From Pontibacter ruber (GTDB lineage Bacteria > Bacteroidota > Bacteroidia > Cytophagales > Hymenobacteraceae), in NCBI RefSeq assembly GCF_023630205.1, contig NZ_JALPRR010000002.1:236899-300898 (forward strand): a DNA stretch of 64,000 nucleotides, given 5' to 3'. Below are positions 25,018 to 33,387 of the stretch, in pieces; the first letter of the stretch is position 1, and every line of letters begins with the position of its first letter. The notes under the pieces were generated by a model. The model made no database searches and was not told the DNA's origin. It was given only the letters and a program-made list of their open reading frames with translations. The translations under genes and the position numbers were made by a program.

Positions 25018-25524
25018 TTATTCTTTTGCGAACTCAGAAATAAGAAGTGTATTATGCAACCCAATAGATGAGTGCTCATTTAGAAACATGCAGTAAAGTA
25101 ATGCTCCTTTTCCCTTTTTTACTTCTTTATTGAATGGCTTTTCCAATTGCTGTTGTATTGGAGCCCAAAATTTCACTTCTCCTATTTGGAAGAGATACTC
25201 ATTCTCAACAAGTCCGTCTAATTGTTCAGAGTTACCACCAAACAGTTTAAAAACGTTTTTCATTGACTTCATCACTTGTGCGTCCACTTTCCTTTTCTCG
25301 CCTAAGTATGTGGCGCTAAAACGGTATTTGTCAACTCTGGTGTAATATGCAGCTTTTCCTGAATTCGCTTCTATACTGTCAGCATATTGCTGTTCAAACT
25401 TTAAGACTTCTTCCAGATTCACCTTAGGATAATTTCTATTCCATTCTTCAAATCCGGTTTGGGGAAAACCTTTACCTGCAAAGGCGATAGTAATGATGAA
25501 AATTATAAGTACCTGTCTTATCAT
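25018..25524 (-). CDS. Hypothetical secreted protein (cassette A)
   Basis: 168 residues, no known family. An N-terminal signal peptide (VLIIFIITIAFAGKGFPQ) is followed by a soluble domain with WNRNYPKVNLEEVLKFEQQYADS and a central AQVMKSMKNVFKLFGG helix; no cysteine pair or catalytic pattern is evident. It is AT-rich. It begins 19 bases after the GTTGGGG box of site 1 and stops 5 bases before the CCCCAAC box of site 2, a very tight fit to a 584-bp gene cassette. A TACCTTTG element at 25631-25638 on this strand, just before site 1, may supply a promoter. Confidence 0.68.
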   Translation of the reverse strand: MIRQVLIIFIITIAFAGKGFPQTGFEEWNRNYPKVNLEEVLKFEQQYADSIEANSGKAAYYTRVDKYRFSATYLGEKRKVDAQVMKSMKNVFKLFGGNSEQLDGLVENEYLFQIGEVKFWAPIQQQLEKPFNKEVKKGKGALLYCMFLNEHSSIGLHNTLLISEFAKE

Positions 25525-25542
25525 TTCTTTATTTGTAATTTA

Positions 25543-25610
25543 CCCCAACGGGTAGTGTAAACAGCGTGCTAGGCCGTCGGCCGAAGCATGATGTATACAC
25601 AATGTTATAG
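25543..25610 (-). other. attC-like site 1
   Basis: On the minus strand: CTATAAC (25610-25604), inner arms GTGTATACA (25600-25592) and TGTTTACAC (25563-25555, one mismatch), a GC-rich apex, and GTTGGGG (25549-25543). CTATAAC matches the GTTATAG that opens the upstream cassette at 27106, and GTTGGGG matches the closing box of cassette A. Confidence 0.68.
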
Positions 25611-25630
25611 TGTTGTTTTATTCTTTTAAA

Positions 25631-25638
25631 CAAAGGTA
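25631..25638 (-). promoter_or_regulatory. Possible -7 promoter element before cassette A
   Basis: TACCTTTG on the minus strand, a perfect TAnnTTTG match, lies about 110 bp before the cassette A start codon. No good TTTG -33 element was seen. Confidence 0.35.
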
Positions 25639-25904
25639 ATATTCCAAGTTTCAGGTCTGTTTATTTTATCTCCTCACCCATACAGGTCGTATTTTATTTT
25701 TCTTTATTATCACACACATTCTTATTAGAGAATTAAAGCCCTGCGGTTTTATGCAACTTGTGTTTAGACTAAAAGTTTAAAAGCAAATTATCATTACGGT
25801 AGTTGAATTGATTAATTCAATAATATTTGCGAAATACTGATGTTAAGGCCTTTGTAGAGAGTACCATAGTTATCAAAACTTTATATCTTTTTAGACACAA
25901 GCTG

Positions 25905-26999
25905 TTATTTATCTAAGAGAGCTTTTCTAAATTTTTCCTCAGACTTATCAATATATTTTGAATAACCTTCCCTATCTATGAACGGTGCCACTGGGTCAGC
26001 AACTGTGTCCCTTTGTTTCAGCTTAGCAGCCATATCAAAAAAGCTCGCATGAGGCCCTAAGAAAATGTCAGTGGGGATACTTCTCAATTTTTTAAAGCTC
26101 AGTTTAAATTCCCTTTGAAGTTCAGCATCATACTTTTCTCCAAATAATGAACTTGGGATTACAGTAAGGCTGCTGGTGTTTACGGCAAGTAATTTTCGGT
26201 TACCATCTGTAACGGGGAAAGTCCAGGTGGTGCTTCCAGGCGTGTGGCCTGGTGTTATATGTGCCGTCAGTTCAATGGGACCCAGTACGATTTTGGTGCC
26301 ATCTTTGAATTGATGGTCAATGTGAGGTGCAGGGTATTTGGCTAGTCCGGTGTATATTAGAAAATTCATCAAACCAATATTGCGTTTCCCAGCACCACCG
26401 GATTCAATTAATTCTGCGTCTGGTTCACTTATCCAAAGCTCTGCCCCCGAGGCTTCCTGTAGAGCAGCCAATCCGCCTGCGTGGTCTACGTGAGCATGTG
26501 AGTTAAGTAATATTTTTACATCAGTGATCTTAAAGCCGAGTATGCCAATATTTTTAATTATCATTTCGGTGTTACCTGGATAACCACCATCAATTAAAAC
26601 ATGTCCTTGGGAGCTAGTCAACAGAAAGGAAGTCATTTCTTTCGTGCCGACATAATAAAGGTTGCCGGCAATGCGAAACGGTTCTTGCCTTATCTCTCCG
26701 CCTTTATCAGAAACGGCTTTCCATTGAATTGAAAGAAATACCAATAATGCTGAAAATAATGTCAGAAACCCTAACCAAATTTTATGCTTAAGGCTTCTAT
26801 GGCTTTTAAACGCATAAATGAAACGTGCCAATACTGCCCCTGATAATGAAGTTAGACACAGCACCAATATGATTCTCATACCCGGCGCTGAAAGAATCCA
26901 AGACAAAGCAACGACTAATAATATGGCAAGTAAGGCACCGACTAAAGTCCACTTTGGCAATGAGTTCTTATTTAAAAGACCTGATAGCGAGGTATTCAT
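25905..26999 (-). CDS. Subclass-B3-like metallo-beta-lactamase-fold hydrolase with membrane domain (cassette D)
   Basis: 364 residues from ATG 26999; an upstream in-frame ATG at 27038 lies inside the promoter, so the shorter start is chosen. The first 100 or so residues carry three hydrophobic segments (WTLVGALLAILLVVALSWIL, IILVLCLTSLSGAVLARFIY, IWLGFLTLFSALLVFLSIQW), unusual for this family. The hydrolase domain has NSHAHVDHAGGLAAL, ITPGHTPGSTTWTF and LGPHASFFDM, giving the full zinc ligand set in the order known from class B3 enzymes. Beta-lactam hydrolysis is possible but unproven; lactonases and other hydrolases share the fold. It has its own promoter and is bounded by matching boxes GTTATAG and CTATAAC, so it reads as an integron cassette of about 1557 bp. 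Confidence 0.78.
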   Translation of the reverse strand: MNTSLSGLLNKNSLPKWTLVGALLAILLVVALSWILSAPGMRIILVLCLTSLSGAVLARFIYAFKSHRSLKHKIWLGFLTLFSALLVFLSIQWKAVSDKGGEIRQEPFRIAGNLYYVGTKEMTSFLLTSSQGHVLIDGGYPGNTEMIIKNIGILGFKITDVKILLNSHAHVDHAGGLAALQEASGAELWISEPDAELIESGGAGKRNIGLMNFLIYTGLAKYPAPHIDHQFKDGTKIVLGPIELTAHITPGHTPGSTTWTFPVTDGNRKLLAVNTSSLTVIPSSLFGEKYDAELQREFKLSFKKLRSIPTDIFLGPHASFFDMAAKLKQRDTVADPVAPFIDREGYSKYIDKSEEKFRKALLDK

Positions 27000-27035
27000 A
27001 GCTTTAAGGTTTAAATATAAAAGTACTTTGTCTGG

Positions 27036-27065
27036 CAAAGCTAAATATTTAGACCAGAAATCAAA
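27036..27065 (-). promoter_or_regulatory. Promoter of the metallo-beta-lactamase-fold gene
   Basis: On the minus strand: TTTG (27065-27062), an 18-nt gap and TAGCTTTG (27043-27036), close to the Bacteroidota consensus TTTG-N19-TAnnTTTG. It lies within the cassette, between its opening box (27106-27100) and the start codon. Confidence 0.6.
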
Positions 27066-27167
27066 TTAATATTCACCTAAAGAATTATATTTAGATGCCC
27101 TATAACTACTGTATAAACGACAACATACGCTTATCTGCACTATGTACGTAAGTACTCTATCTCTAAC

Positions 27168-27524
27168 CTACAGCACAATCTGATCAGCAGAGGCCCGGTT
27201 CAGCGCGATTGGAATGTTGTTGAGCACTGCCGTGCGGATGAGCGTTTGGATGTCGTGCTCGTGGCCGTGCGGTGTTTCCACATCGATAAAGAAAACAACC
27301 TTGTCGATCTGGCCCTGCAGGATCTGGGCTGCCAGCAATATGTCGCCGCCGCTTGGTCCGTGTCCGAACGCCTCTACGTTCATGTCCAGCAGGTCGTTGA
27401 TCATTTTAGAGGTATTGGTGGTACCGATCAGGCGGTAAGTGCGCAGCGCATCCTGGTTGTTCTTTACCCAGTTCAGGAGTTCGGTCTTCTTGTTGTTATG
27501 GGCGATCAGTGCGAGTGTCTTCAT
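27168..27524 (-). CDS. mgsA: Methylglyoxal synthase
   Basis: 118 residues from ATG 27524; the longer upstream frame adds an unrelated Cys-rich stretch. The enzyme converts dihydroxyacetone phosphate to methylglyoxal and phosphate, a bypass that relieves sugar-phosphate build-up. Seen: LALIAHNNKKTELLNWV at the N-terminus, TYRLIGTTNTSKMI (phosphate-binding GTT), GHGPSGGDILLAAQ with the catalytic Asp, FFIDVETPHGHEHDIQTLIR and ALNRASAD. Length is slightly under the E. coli enzyme (152), as is usual for short bacterial forms. The cassette island begins 61 bases past its stop codon. Nearness to the sugar-uptake genes fits its role in carbohydrate overflow, by inference. Confidence 0.92.
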   Translation of the reverse strand: MKTLALIAHNNKKTELLNWVKNNQDALRTYRLIGTTNTSKMINDLLDMNVEAFGHGPSGGDILLAAQILQGQIDKVVFFIDVETPHGHEHDIQTLIRTAVLNNIPIALNRASADQIVL

Positions 27525-27708
27525 CGTTAAGTTTTTTAAAGTTATAAGTATGCCCGACTTTACCCGGCAACTGTACCTGCAGTAAAAGTATAGGCACAAG
27601 CAAGTTACCAATTCAGTTGTATTAAGTATAGCACTGGCCAAATATTTTAGATGTTTTGCAGAGCGCCCGAAGTATAAACAAGGGAGCCGAATGATCTGAA
27701 GTATAAAA

Positions 27709-27743
27709 CAAAAGCCCCGGCGTTGGTATACGCCGGGGCTTTT
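27709..27743 (-). terminator. Terminator after the sugar transporter gene
   Basis: AAAAGCCCCGGCG (27709-27721) pairs with CGCCGGGGCTTTT (27731-27743). On the minus strand the stem ends in TTTTGTTTTATAC, just past the transporter stop. Confidence 0.8.
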
Positions 27744-27765
27744 GTTTTATACGTTCTGCGTTAGC

Positions 27766-29199
27766 TTATTCTGTTGTCAGATCGGCCTCTACGTGCTTTG
27801 GCTTAGAGCCGAAGAAACCATAGTACATAATATACAGGTAGCAAGCCAGCGGCACCAGGAAGGACAGCTGCAGGTTGCCGGAAACATCTGCAATGTAACC
27901 TTGCAGTGGCGGAATAATAGCACCACCCACAATGGCCATTACCAGCAGCGAAGAACCCTGGCTGGTGTGTACACCCAGTCCGTGGATCGCCAGCGTAAAG
28001 ATGGTCGGGAACATGATCGAGTTGAACAGACCGATTGCTACGACGGCCCACAGCGCTGTAGTGCCCTAAGCAAAGCTGGTTATTAGCAGCAGCACCATTA
28101 CCGCACCTGCAAAGAAGCCCAGTGTTCTGTTTGGCAGGAAGCGACCCATCAGCAGTACAACAAAGTTCAGGACAATCAGGCCCAGCGTAATAAGTGCCTC
28201 GTTCAGGCCATACACGCTGAACATGGTTACGAACACAACCGCAGCGATCAGGCCCATTACAATGTATTTGGTGTTGCTGTTTCGGAACTGTGCCAGCGCC
28301 ACCGCGCCAAAGAAACGGCCGATCATGGCACCACCCCAGTAAAAGGCCAGGTAGTGTTTGCCTTCCGCCTCGTCCAGGCCGGCAATTTCAGGAAGCTTAA
28401 AGAAGTTGATCAGCGTACTTCCGATGGCAACTTCACCACCCACATACATAAAGATACAGATGATACCCAGCACCAGGTGGCGGTATTTTAACGCTCCGGC
28501 GTCTGCAACGATCTTGCCTTCGCCGGAAATATGAGGCAGCCTGGATACTTTGATGAACACGGCCAGCAGCAGGAGCGCACCGGCAAGGCCCAGATACGGC
28601 ATCTTTACCGAGTCGGCATTTGCTTCTGCCACGGCTTCGGCACCCTCAAAAATCAGGTAACCACCAATAAGCGGCGCTACCGTAGTGCCCAGCGAGTTAA
28701 GCGCCTGCGTCATGTTCAGGCGGCTGGCAGCTGTTTCGGGTGTGCCAAGTATGGTAACGTATGGGTTGGCGGCAATCTGCAGGATGGTGATACCGGAGGC
28801 CAGTACAAACAGGGCCAGCAGGAAGAAACCGTAGCTCTGCGTATCAGCAGCAGGGTAGAAGAGCACGCAGCCAGTGGCAGCCACCGTTAGCCCCACAATG
28901 ATACCGTTCTTATACCCGATGCGCATGATCGGGTCGCCTTTTGTTACGGAGAAAATAAAGTAGAAGAGCGAGATGATAAAGTACGCTCCAAAGAAAGCCG
29001 TCTGGATCAGCATGGCCTGCCAGTTCTGCAAGGTAAATACCTGCTGCAGTTTCGGGATCAGGATGTCATTCAGACAAGTAATGAAGCCCCACATAAAGAA
29101 GAGCAGCGTTACGGTTACCAGGGGGCCTGTGTAGCTCTTGGTGGTGTCGTGGCCTGTTGCTGCCACGTTGGGTTTAGTTTGGGGTGAGGTTCCAGCCAT
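27766..29199 (-). pseudogene. FucP/GlcP-type sugar MFS transporter interrupted by an in-frame TAG
   Basis: Reads as one 477-position transporter from ATG 29199 except for TAG at 28066-28068 (codon 378). Before it lie ten or so membrane helices with sugar:H+ symporter motifs (FFMWGFITCLNDILIPKLQ, AANPYVTILG, SRLNMTQALNSLGTTVAP); after it, in the same frame, comes [20 protein letters not shown] and the remaining helices of the family. So this is a nonsense change, not a frameshift. The family imports fucose, glucose or galactose with protons across the inner membrane and would fit the divergent alpha-glucan locus. Truncation before the last helices would likely inactivate it. A sequencing error or a suppressed stop are alternatives. 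Confidence 0.75.
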
Positions 29200-29596
29200 T
29201 AGATTGTAGTTATGTTTGGGCTAAAAAGGGTCTTAAATTAAAGATTTTGTGAAGATATATCTATCGAAACGCATATTTTTATTCTGAAGCTACAGTATAG
29301 TGGTAACAAATCGGCAGGTATTGCTGCTTTTTAAAGTATACGTTTTTGTCTTTGTGTCTGATTATCAATTACAAATAACAACATGTCAACAGCATGCTCC
29401 TAAGCCATACTTTATTTTGAAATTTTTGTTCTGCATACCGTGCCGTACCGCATCCTCTCTTCGTACGTGTTCAGCCTGAAAGACCTGTTTGTCATTCACT
29501 AAATAAGTATAGTTAGCAGATGATAAATAATACTACATATAAATATTATACCTACTTTTAACGTGGTTTACTACACCTAAGCCCTATCATTTTACT
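29200..29596. other. Divergent promoter region of the alpha-glucan locus
   Basis: 397 bases between the sugar transporter and the T9SS alpha-amylase. It must drive both genes. TATACTT/AAGTATA copies occur near 29335 and 29507. I could not fix either promoter. Confidence 0.45.
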
Positions 29597-32401
29597 ATGC
29601 GGAAACTATACTTTTTATTCTTTCTTTTCCTTGTTGTTCATGTACAGGTAGTTGCCCAGGCTGTTACTACCAAGCCTTATTTCCCGTCAGCAGACCAGGA
29701 AGTTACTCTCATTTTTGACGTAACGCAGGCCAAAGACGCCCGTGCCAAAGGCTTGCTCGGCAAGACCACCGATGTATACTTGTGGTCAGGGGCTGGTTCT
29801 ACGGCAACCGGCGACGCTTTCCAGTACCAGCCCGCGGGCCAGACCGACTTCTCGAAGCCTTTTAACCCGGGCAAGATGACGTACCTGGGCAACAACCGCT
29901 GGCAGATAAAGCTGGTGCCCCGCCAGTACTATGGTGTGCCTGCGGGTACGCCCATCCGTAAGCTCGGGGTGCTGCTCAAGAGCGGCGACGGCAAAGCCCA
30001 GACCGAAGACTTTTTTGTGACGATCTACGACGGAAGTATGAACGTAGCGCTCCGCACACCTGCGGAAAAAGACTTCTATGTAGATGCTAACACCCTGATC
30101 CCTGTAAAAGCGTACGTTTCGAAGAATTCGGATATCACCCTTAAAGTAGACGGAGCGGTTGTAACAACGGTACAGGACAAAGACTCCATTACCTATCAAC
30201 TGAACGCGGGCAACCAGGCTGGTGTCAGAAAAACCGTTGTGCTGGAGGCCGTGGCTGGTTCAGAGAGCGCATCGGCAACTTTCAACTACACGGTGAAGCC
30301 GCAGCCGGCTGTTGCTGCACTTCCTGCAGGCATAAAAGACGGCATCAACTATACGGGTGGCAGCAGCGCGGTACTGTCGTTGTTTGCCCCGGAGAAAAGC
30401 TTTGTGTACGTGATCGGGGAGTTCAACAATTGGCAGCCTTCGCCCCAATACCTGATGAAGCGTACCCCGGACGGCACCCGTTACTGGCTGGAACTGACTA
30501 ACCTGCCGGCAGGGCAGGAGGTAGCCTTTCAATACCTTGTGGATGGTACCATAGCCGTAGCCGATCCTTACGCTGAAAAGATCCTCGACCCGAACAACGA
30601 CAAGTACCTGACCGCTGCCAATTACCCGAACCTGAAGCCTTACCCGCAGGGGGCTAATGGCATCGTATCGGTGCTGCAGACAAACCAGACTCCTTATAAC
30701 TGGAAGGTAAAGAACTTCGAGCGGCCGGACCCCAAGAACATGGTGGTGTACGAGCTGCTGGTGCGCGATTTTGTGGCTACCCAGAACTATAAAACCCTTG
30801 CCGATACGCTCACTTACCTGAAAAAACTGGGCGTAAATGCCATCGAGCTGATGCCGATCATGGAATTCTCAGGGAACAACTCTTGGGGCTATAACCCGAT
30901 CTTCTACTTCGCTCCGGACAAAGCCTACGGTACCGAAAACGATCTGAAAGCCTTTATTGACAAGTGCCACGAAAACGGCATGGCCGTGATCCTGGACATG
31001 GTGCTGAACCAGGCCGATTACGAATTTCCGTATGTGAAAATGTACTGGGACGGATCTAAGCCTGCTGCCAACAACCCATATTTTAACCAGCAGGCCACGC
31101 ACCCTTACAGCGTGTTCTTCGATTTTAACCACGAAAGTGCCGCTACAAAAGCTTTTGTGGAGCGGGTGAATCGCTATTGGCTGGAAGAGTATAAATTCGA
31201 CGGCTTCCGGTTTGACCTATCCAAAGGATTTACCCAGAAAAACACCGGCAACGACGTAGGTGCCTGGAGTGCCTACGATGCGACGCGTGTTGCTACCTGG
31301 AAGCGCATTTACGATGAGATCCGCAGCTACGACCCGACGGCTTACGTTATGCTGGAGCACCTGTCTGAGAACAGGGAGGAAAAAGAACTGGCTGACTATG
31401 GCATGCTGTTCTGGGGCAACCTGAACTACGACTACCGCAACGCGGCAAAAGGAAATGCTTCTAATTTCGAATGGATCTCTTATAAGCAGCGCACCTGGCA
31501 GCAGCCCTACGTGGTGGGCTACATGGAGAGCCACGACGAAGAGCGCCTGATCTACGATGTGGTGAAGAACGGCCGCTCGGAGGGTACCTACAACACCCGC
31601 AACCTGACCACTGCCCTGAACCGTGCAAAGCTGGATGCTGCTTTCTTTTTCCCGGTGCCTGGCCCGAAACTGATCTGGCAGTTTGGTGAACTTGGCTACG
31701 ACGTATCCATCGACTATATTGGCCGCACCGACCCGAAGCCTATTCGCTGGGAGTATCAGCAAAATACAGAGCGTCAGAAGTTATACAAAGTATACGCCGA
31801 ACTGATCAAGCTCAAGCAGACCTATCCTGTTTTCAAGACAACCGATTTTAACCTGCAGAGCAGTACAACCGTGAAGCGGCTTATCATGAAAGACGAAACG
31901 ATGGATGTGTTCATCATCGGCAACTTCGACGTGAAGATACAGAGCCCGGAAGCCGGTTTCCCGATGGCAGGTAAATGGATCGACTATTTTACCGGTGAAG
32001 AGGTAAACGTTACAAACCCGTTGGAGCAGATCGTGCTGCAGCCGGGTGAGTTCCGCCTATATACTTCTGTGAAGCTTCCGACCCCGGAAAGCGGCCTGGT
32101 GCCATGGCAGGGAGTGGTGCTGGCAGCCGAAGACGAGTTGCCGGAAAGCCACACCGTACAGGTGTACCCGAACCCGGTAGAGCACACAACCGTGGTAGAG
32201 CTATCGGATGATTACCGTGGTGAGGTAGAGCTGCAGTTAAGCGACCTGAGCGGACGAGTGCTGAGAACAACGAAAACTGTAAAACACCAGCAACGCCTGC
32301 AGTACCCGTTGGAGCTACGCCAGGTAAAAGCTGGCACCTACCTGCTGCAGGTAAAGAAAGGTGAGCAAAGAGTTACAAAGAAGCTGCTGAAACTGAATTG
32401 A
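29597..32401 (+). CDS. T9SS-secreted GH13 alpha-amylase-family protein
   Basis: 934 residues. Signal peptide (LYFLFFLFLVVHVQVVAQ); two N-terminal beta domains, the first starting TKPYFPSADQEVTLIFDVT; a CBM48/isoamylase-N-like domain (FVYVIGEFNNWQPSPQYLMK, about residues 270-345); then the GH13 barrel with GVNAIELMPIMEF, MAVILDMVLNQ (Gln replaces the usual His), FDGFRFDLSKGF with the nucleophile Asp, VMLEHLSENREE with the acid/base Glu and YMESHDEER with the third Asp. It ends in a T9SS type A sorting domain from VQVYPNPVEHTTVVEL. It should attack starch or glycogen at the cell surface. It is the first gene of the alpha-glucan locus and has its own hairpin terminator before susC. Confidence 0.9.
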   Translation: MRKLYFLFFLFLVVHVQVVAQAVTTKPYFPSADQEVTLIFDVTQAKDARAKGLLGKTTDVYLWSGAGSTATGDAFQYQPAGQTDFSKPFNPGKMTYLGNNRWQIKLVPRQYYGVPAGTPIRKLGVLLKSGDGKAQTEDFFVTIYDGSMNVALRTPAEKDFYVDANTLIPVKAYVSKNSDITLKVDGAVVTTVQDKDSITYQLNAGNQAGVRKTVVLEAVAGSESASATFNYTVKPQPAVAALPAGIKDGINYTGGSSAVLSLFAPEKSFVYVIGEFNNWQPSPQYLMKRTPDGTRYWLELTNLPAGQEVAFQYLVDGTIAVADPYAEKILDPNNDKYLTAANYPNLKPYPQGANGIVSVLQTNQTPYNWKVKNFERPDPKNMVVYELLVRDFVATQNYKTLADTLTYLKKLGVNAIELMPIMEFSGNNSWGYNPIFYFAPDKAYGTENDLKAFIDKCHENGMAVILDMVLNQADYEFPYVKMYWDGSKPAANNPYFNQQATHPYSVFFDFNHESAATKAFVERVNRYWLEEYKFDGFRFDLSKGFTQKNTGNDVGAWSAYDATRVATWKRIYDEIRSYDPTAYVMLEHLSENREEKELADYGMLFWGNLNYDYRNAAKGNASNFEWISYKQRTWQQPYVVGYMESHDEERLIYDVVKNGRSEGTYNTRNLTTALNRAKLDAAFFFPVPGPKLIWQFGELGYDVSIDYIGRTDPKPIRWEYQQNTERQKLYKVYAELIKLKQTYPVFKTTDFNLQSSTTVKRLIMKDETMDVFIIGNFDVKIQSPEAGFPMAGKWIDYFTGEEVNVTNPLEQIVLQPGEFRLYTSVKLPTPESGLVPWQGVVLAAEDELPESHTVQVYPNPVEHTTVVELSDDYRGEVELQLSDLSGRVLRTTKTVKHQQRLQYPLELRQVKAGTYLLQVKKGEQRVTKKLLKLN

Positions 32402-33387
32402 TCAATTTCAGGGAAGTATAGCCTGAGCCTTCAAACGCCCGGTGCTATACTTTCCTGATTTCAATGCTCACTCAAAATATGGCTGAAACTTCTGCTTATA
32501 CTTAGTAAGTGGATATGAGCATAAGTTCCCTTTGATTCGTTTATCGCTTGAATTACTTTTAATAAAAGGAAAGCATAAGTGAGGAGCGGTATTGGTATTG
32601 TTCTATTTAAATAACATTTTAAACAAAAATAAGCAAAGGCTGTACTATAGTTGTACGCTTTAGCTTAAGCTATAAAGGCAAGGTGTAACATAAGTTGATG
32701 TGATACCATTGATGGTATATTTATCATTGAATCAGCCTTTCTGTAAGCATGTAGTACAACAATAGCTTTACCTGAAATACCTGACGGAGTGATGATTGTG
32801 TAAGATGCTCAATAAATACCTTGAAGTAAATTTTTTAGTTTCGATTGGATAGACTATATTTAGTCATTTAAATATTGAACTTTTAAGCTTTAATCCAGTA
32901 TAAAGCGGGGTTTATTGGTTTAAAACAGGGTGTGCCAGCATGAAAAGGGTTCTATAATAGCTTAGATGAAGGCTATATTTTTTTGTCAAATCGGTATGTA
33001 CGTAAACCAACTTTTTTGTGGTTGGGGTGCACAGCTTTTTATTTTAGGACACATCTTATTCCAGAACCTTTCCAGGCATTTTTCCTTGCCTGCCCAATAC
33101 CTGTTTAAGCATCACCCCAGTTTTTTAACAAGACCTTCCCAGTTATACATGTCTTTTACTATTGCCCTTACAGGATGCTTGATCAGCAGGAAGGGAGGCA
33201 GGTATTTTTCTCAAGATCTTACATGCATCTTTAAGAATAGTAACAACAGGTGTGCTTCGCAACTCAGGTTCTCGGAAGCCACATACATAGATTACCCTTA
33301 CCCGTTCTTTCCTGCTACACCCAGGAGAAACGGGATTTTTTATACATCCTAAATGAGAGAATTAAACAGACTATTAATCAAAAATCT
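32402..33387. other. Long leader region upstream of susC
   Basis: 986 bases. After the terminator at 32408-32458 it is AT-rich and must hold the susC promoter. A 128-codon open frame at 32966-33352 runs through it but has no family features and overlaps the susC leader, so I do not call it. No regulator binding site could be assigned. Confidence 0.45.
32408..32458 (+). terminator. Terminator built from an inverted heptamer pair
   Basis: TCAGGGAAGTATAGC (32408-32422) pairs with GCTATACTTTCCTGA (32444-32458) with one mismatch. The stem includes AAGTATA and TATACTT. It begins seven bases after the amylase stop. Confidence 0.6.

Larger units (their letters stand above)
25525..25904 (-). other. 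AT-rich gap holding attC-like site 1 and a possible promoter
   Basis: 380 bases between the metallo-beta-lactamase-like gene and cassette A. The left part holds attC-like site 1; the rest, up to 25904, is very AT-rich and shows no gene. Confidence 0.55.
23865..27106 (-). mobile_element. Integron-type gene cassette array without integrase (CALIN-like)
   Basis: Four AT-rich genes, all on the minus strand, are separated by imperfect palindromes of about 56-69 bp that resemble attC sites. For three successive cassettes the box that opens the cassette equals the reverse complement of the box that closes it: GTTATAG/CTATAAC, GTTGGGG/CCCCAAC and GTTAGCGG/CCGCTAAC. That is the structure left by integron cassettes formed as circles. 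The fourth cassette has a doubtful end near 23865-23872. No tyrosine integrase is in the window. The array sits directly after mgsA, perhaps a secondary insertion site. The TATACTT heptamer, frequent elsewhere, is absent. Confidence 0.7.

Noticed and set aside
27525..27641. Extended N-terminus for methylglyoxal synthase
   Set aside because: The added residues are Cys/Tyr-rich and unlike the family, whose members start at MKTLALIAH-type sequence.
27766..28014. Separate 82-residue membrane protein gene
   Set aside because: It is in the same frame as the truncated transporter and encodes that family's last helices, so it is the 3' part of the broken gene.
32966..33352. 128-codon open frame upstream of susC
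   Set aside because: No domain, signal peptide or codon pattern of a gene; it overlaps the susC leader and start region.
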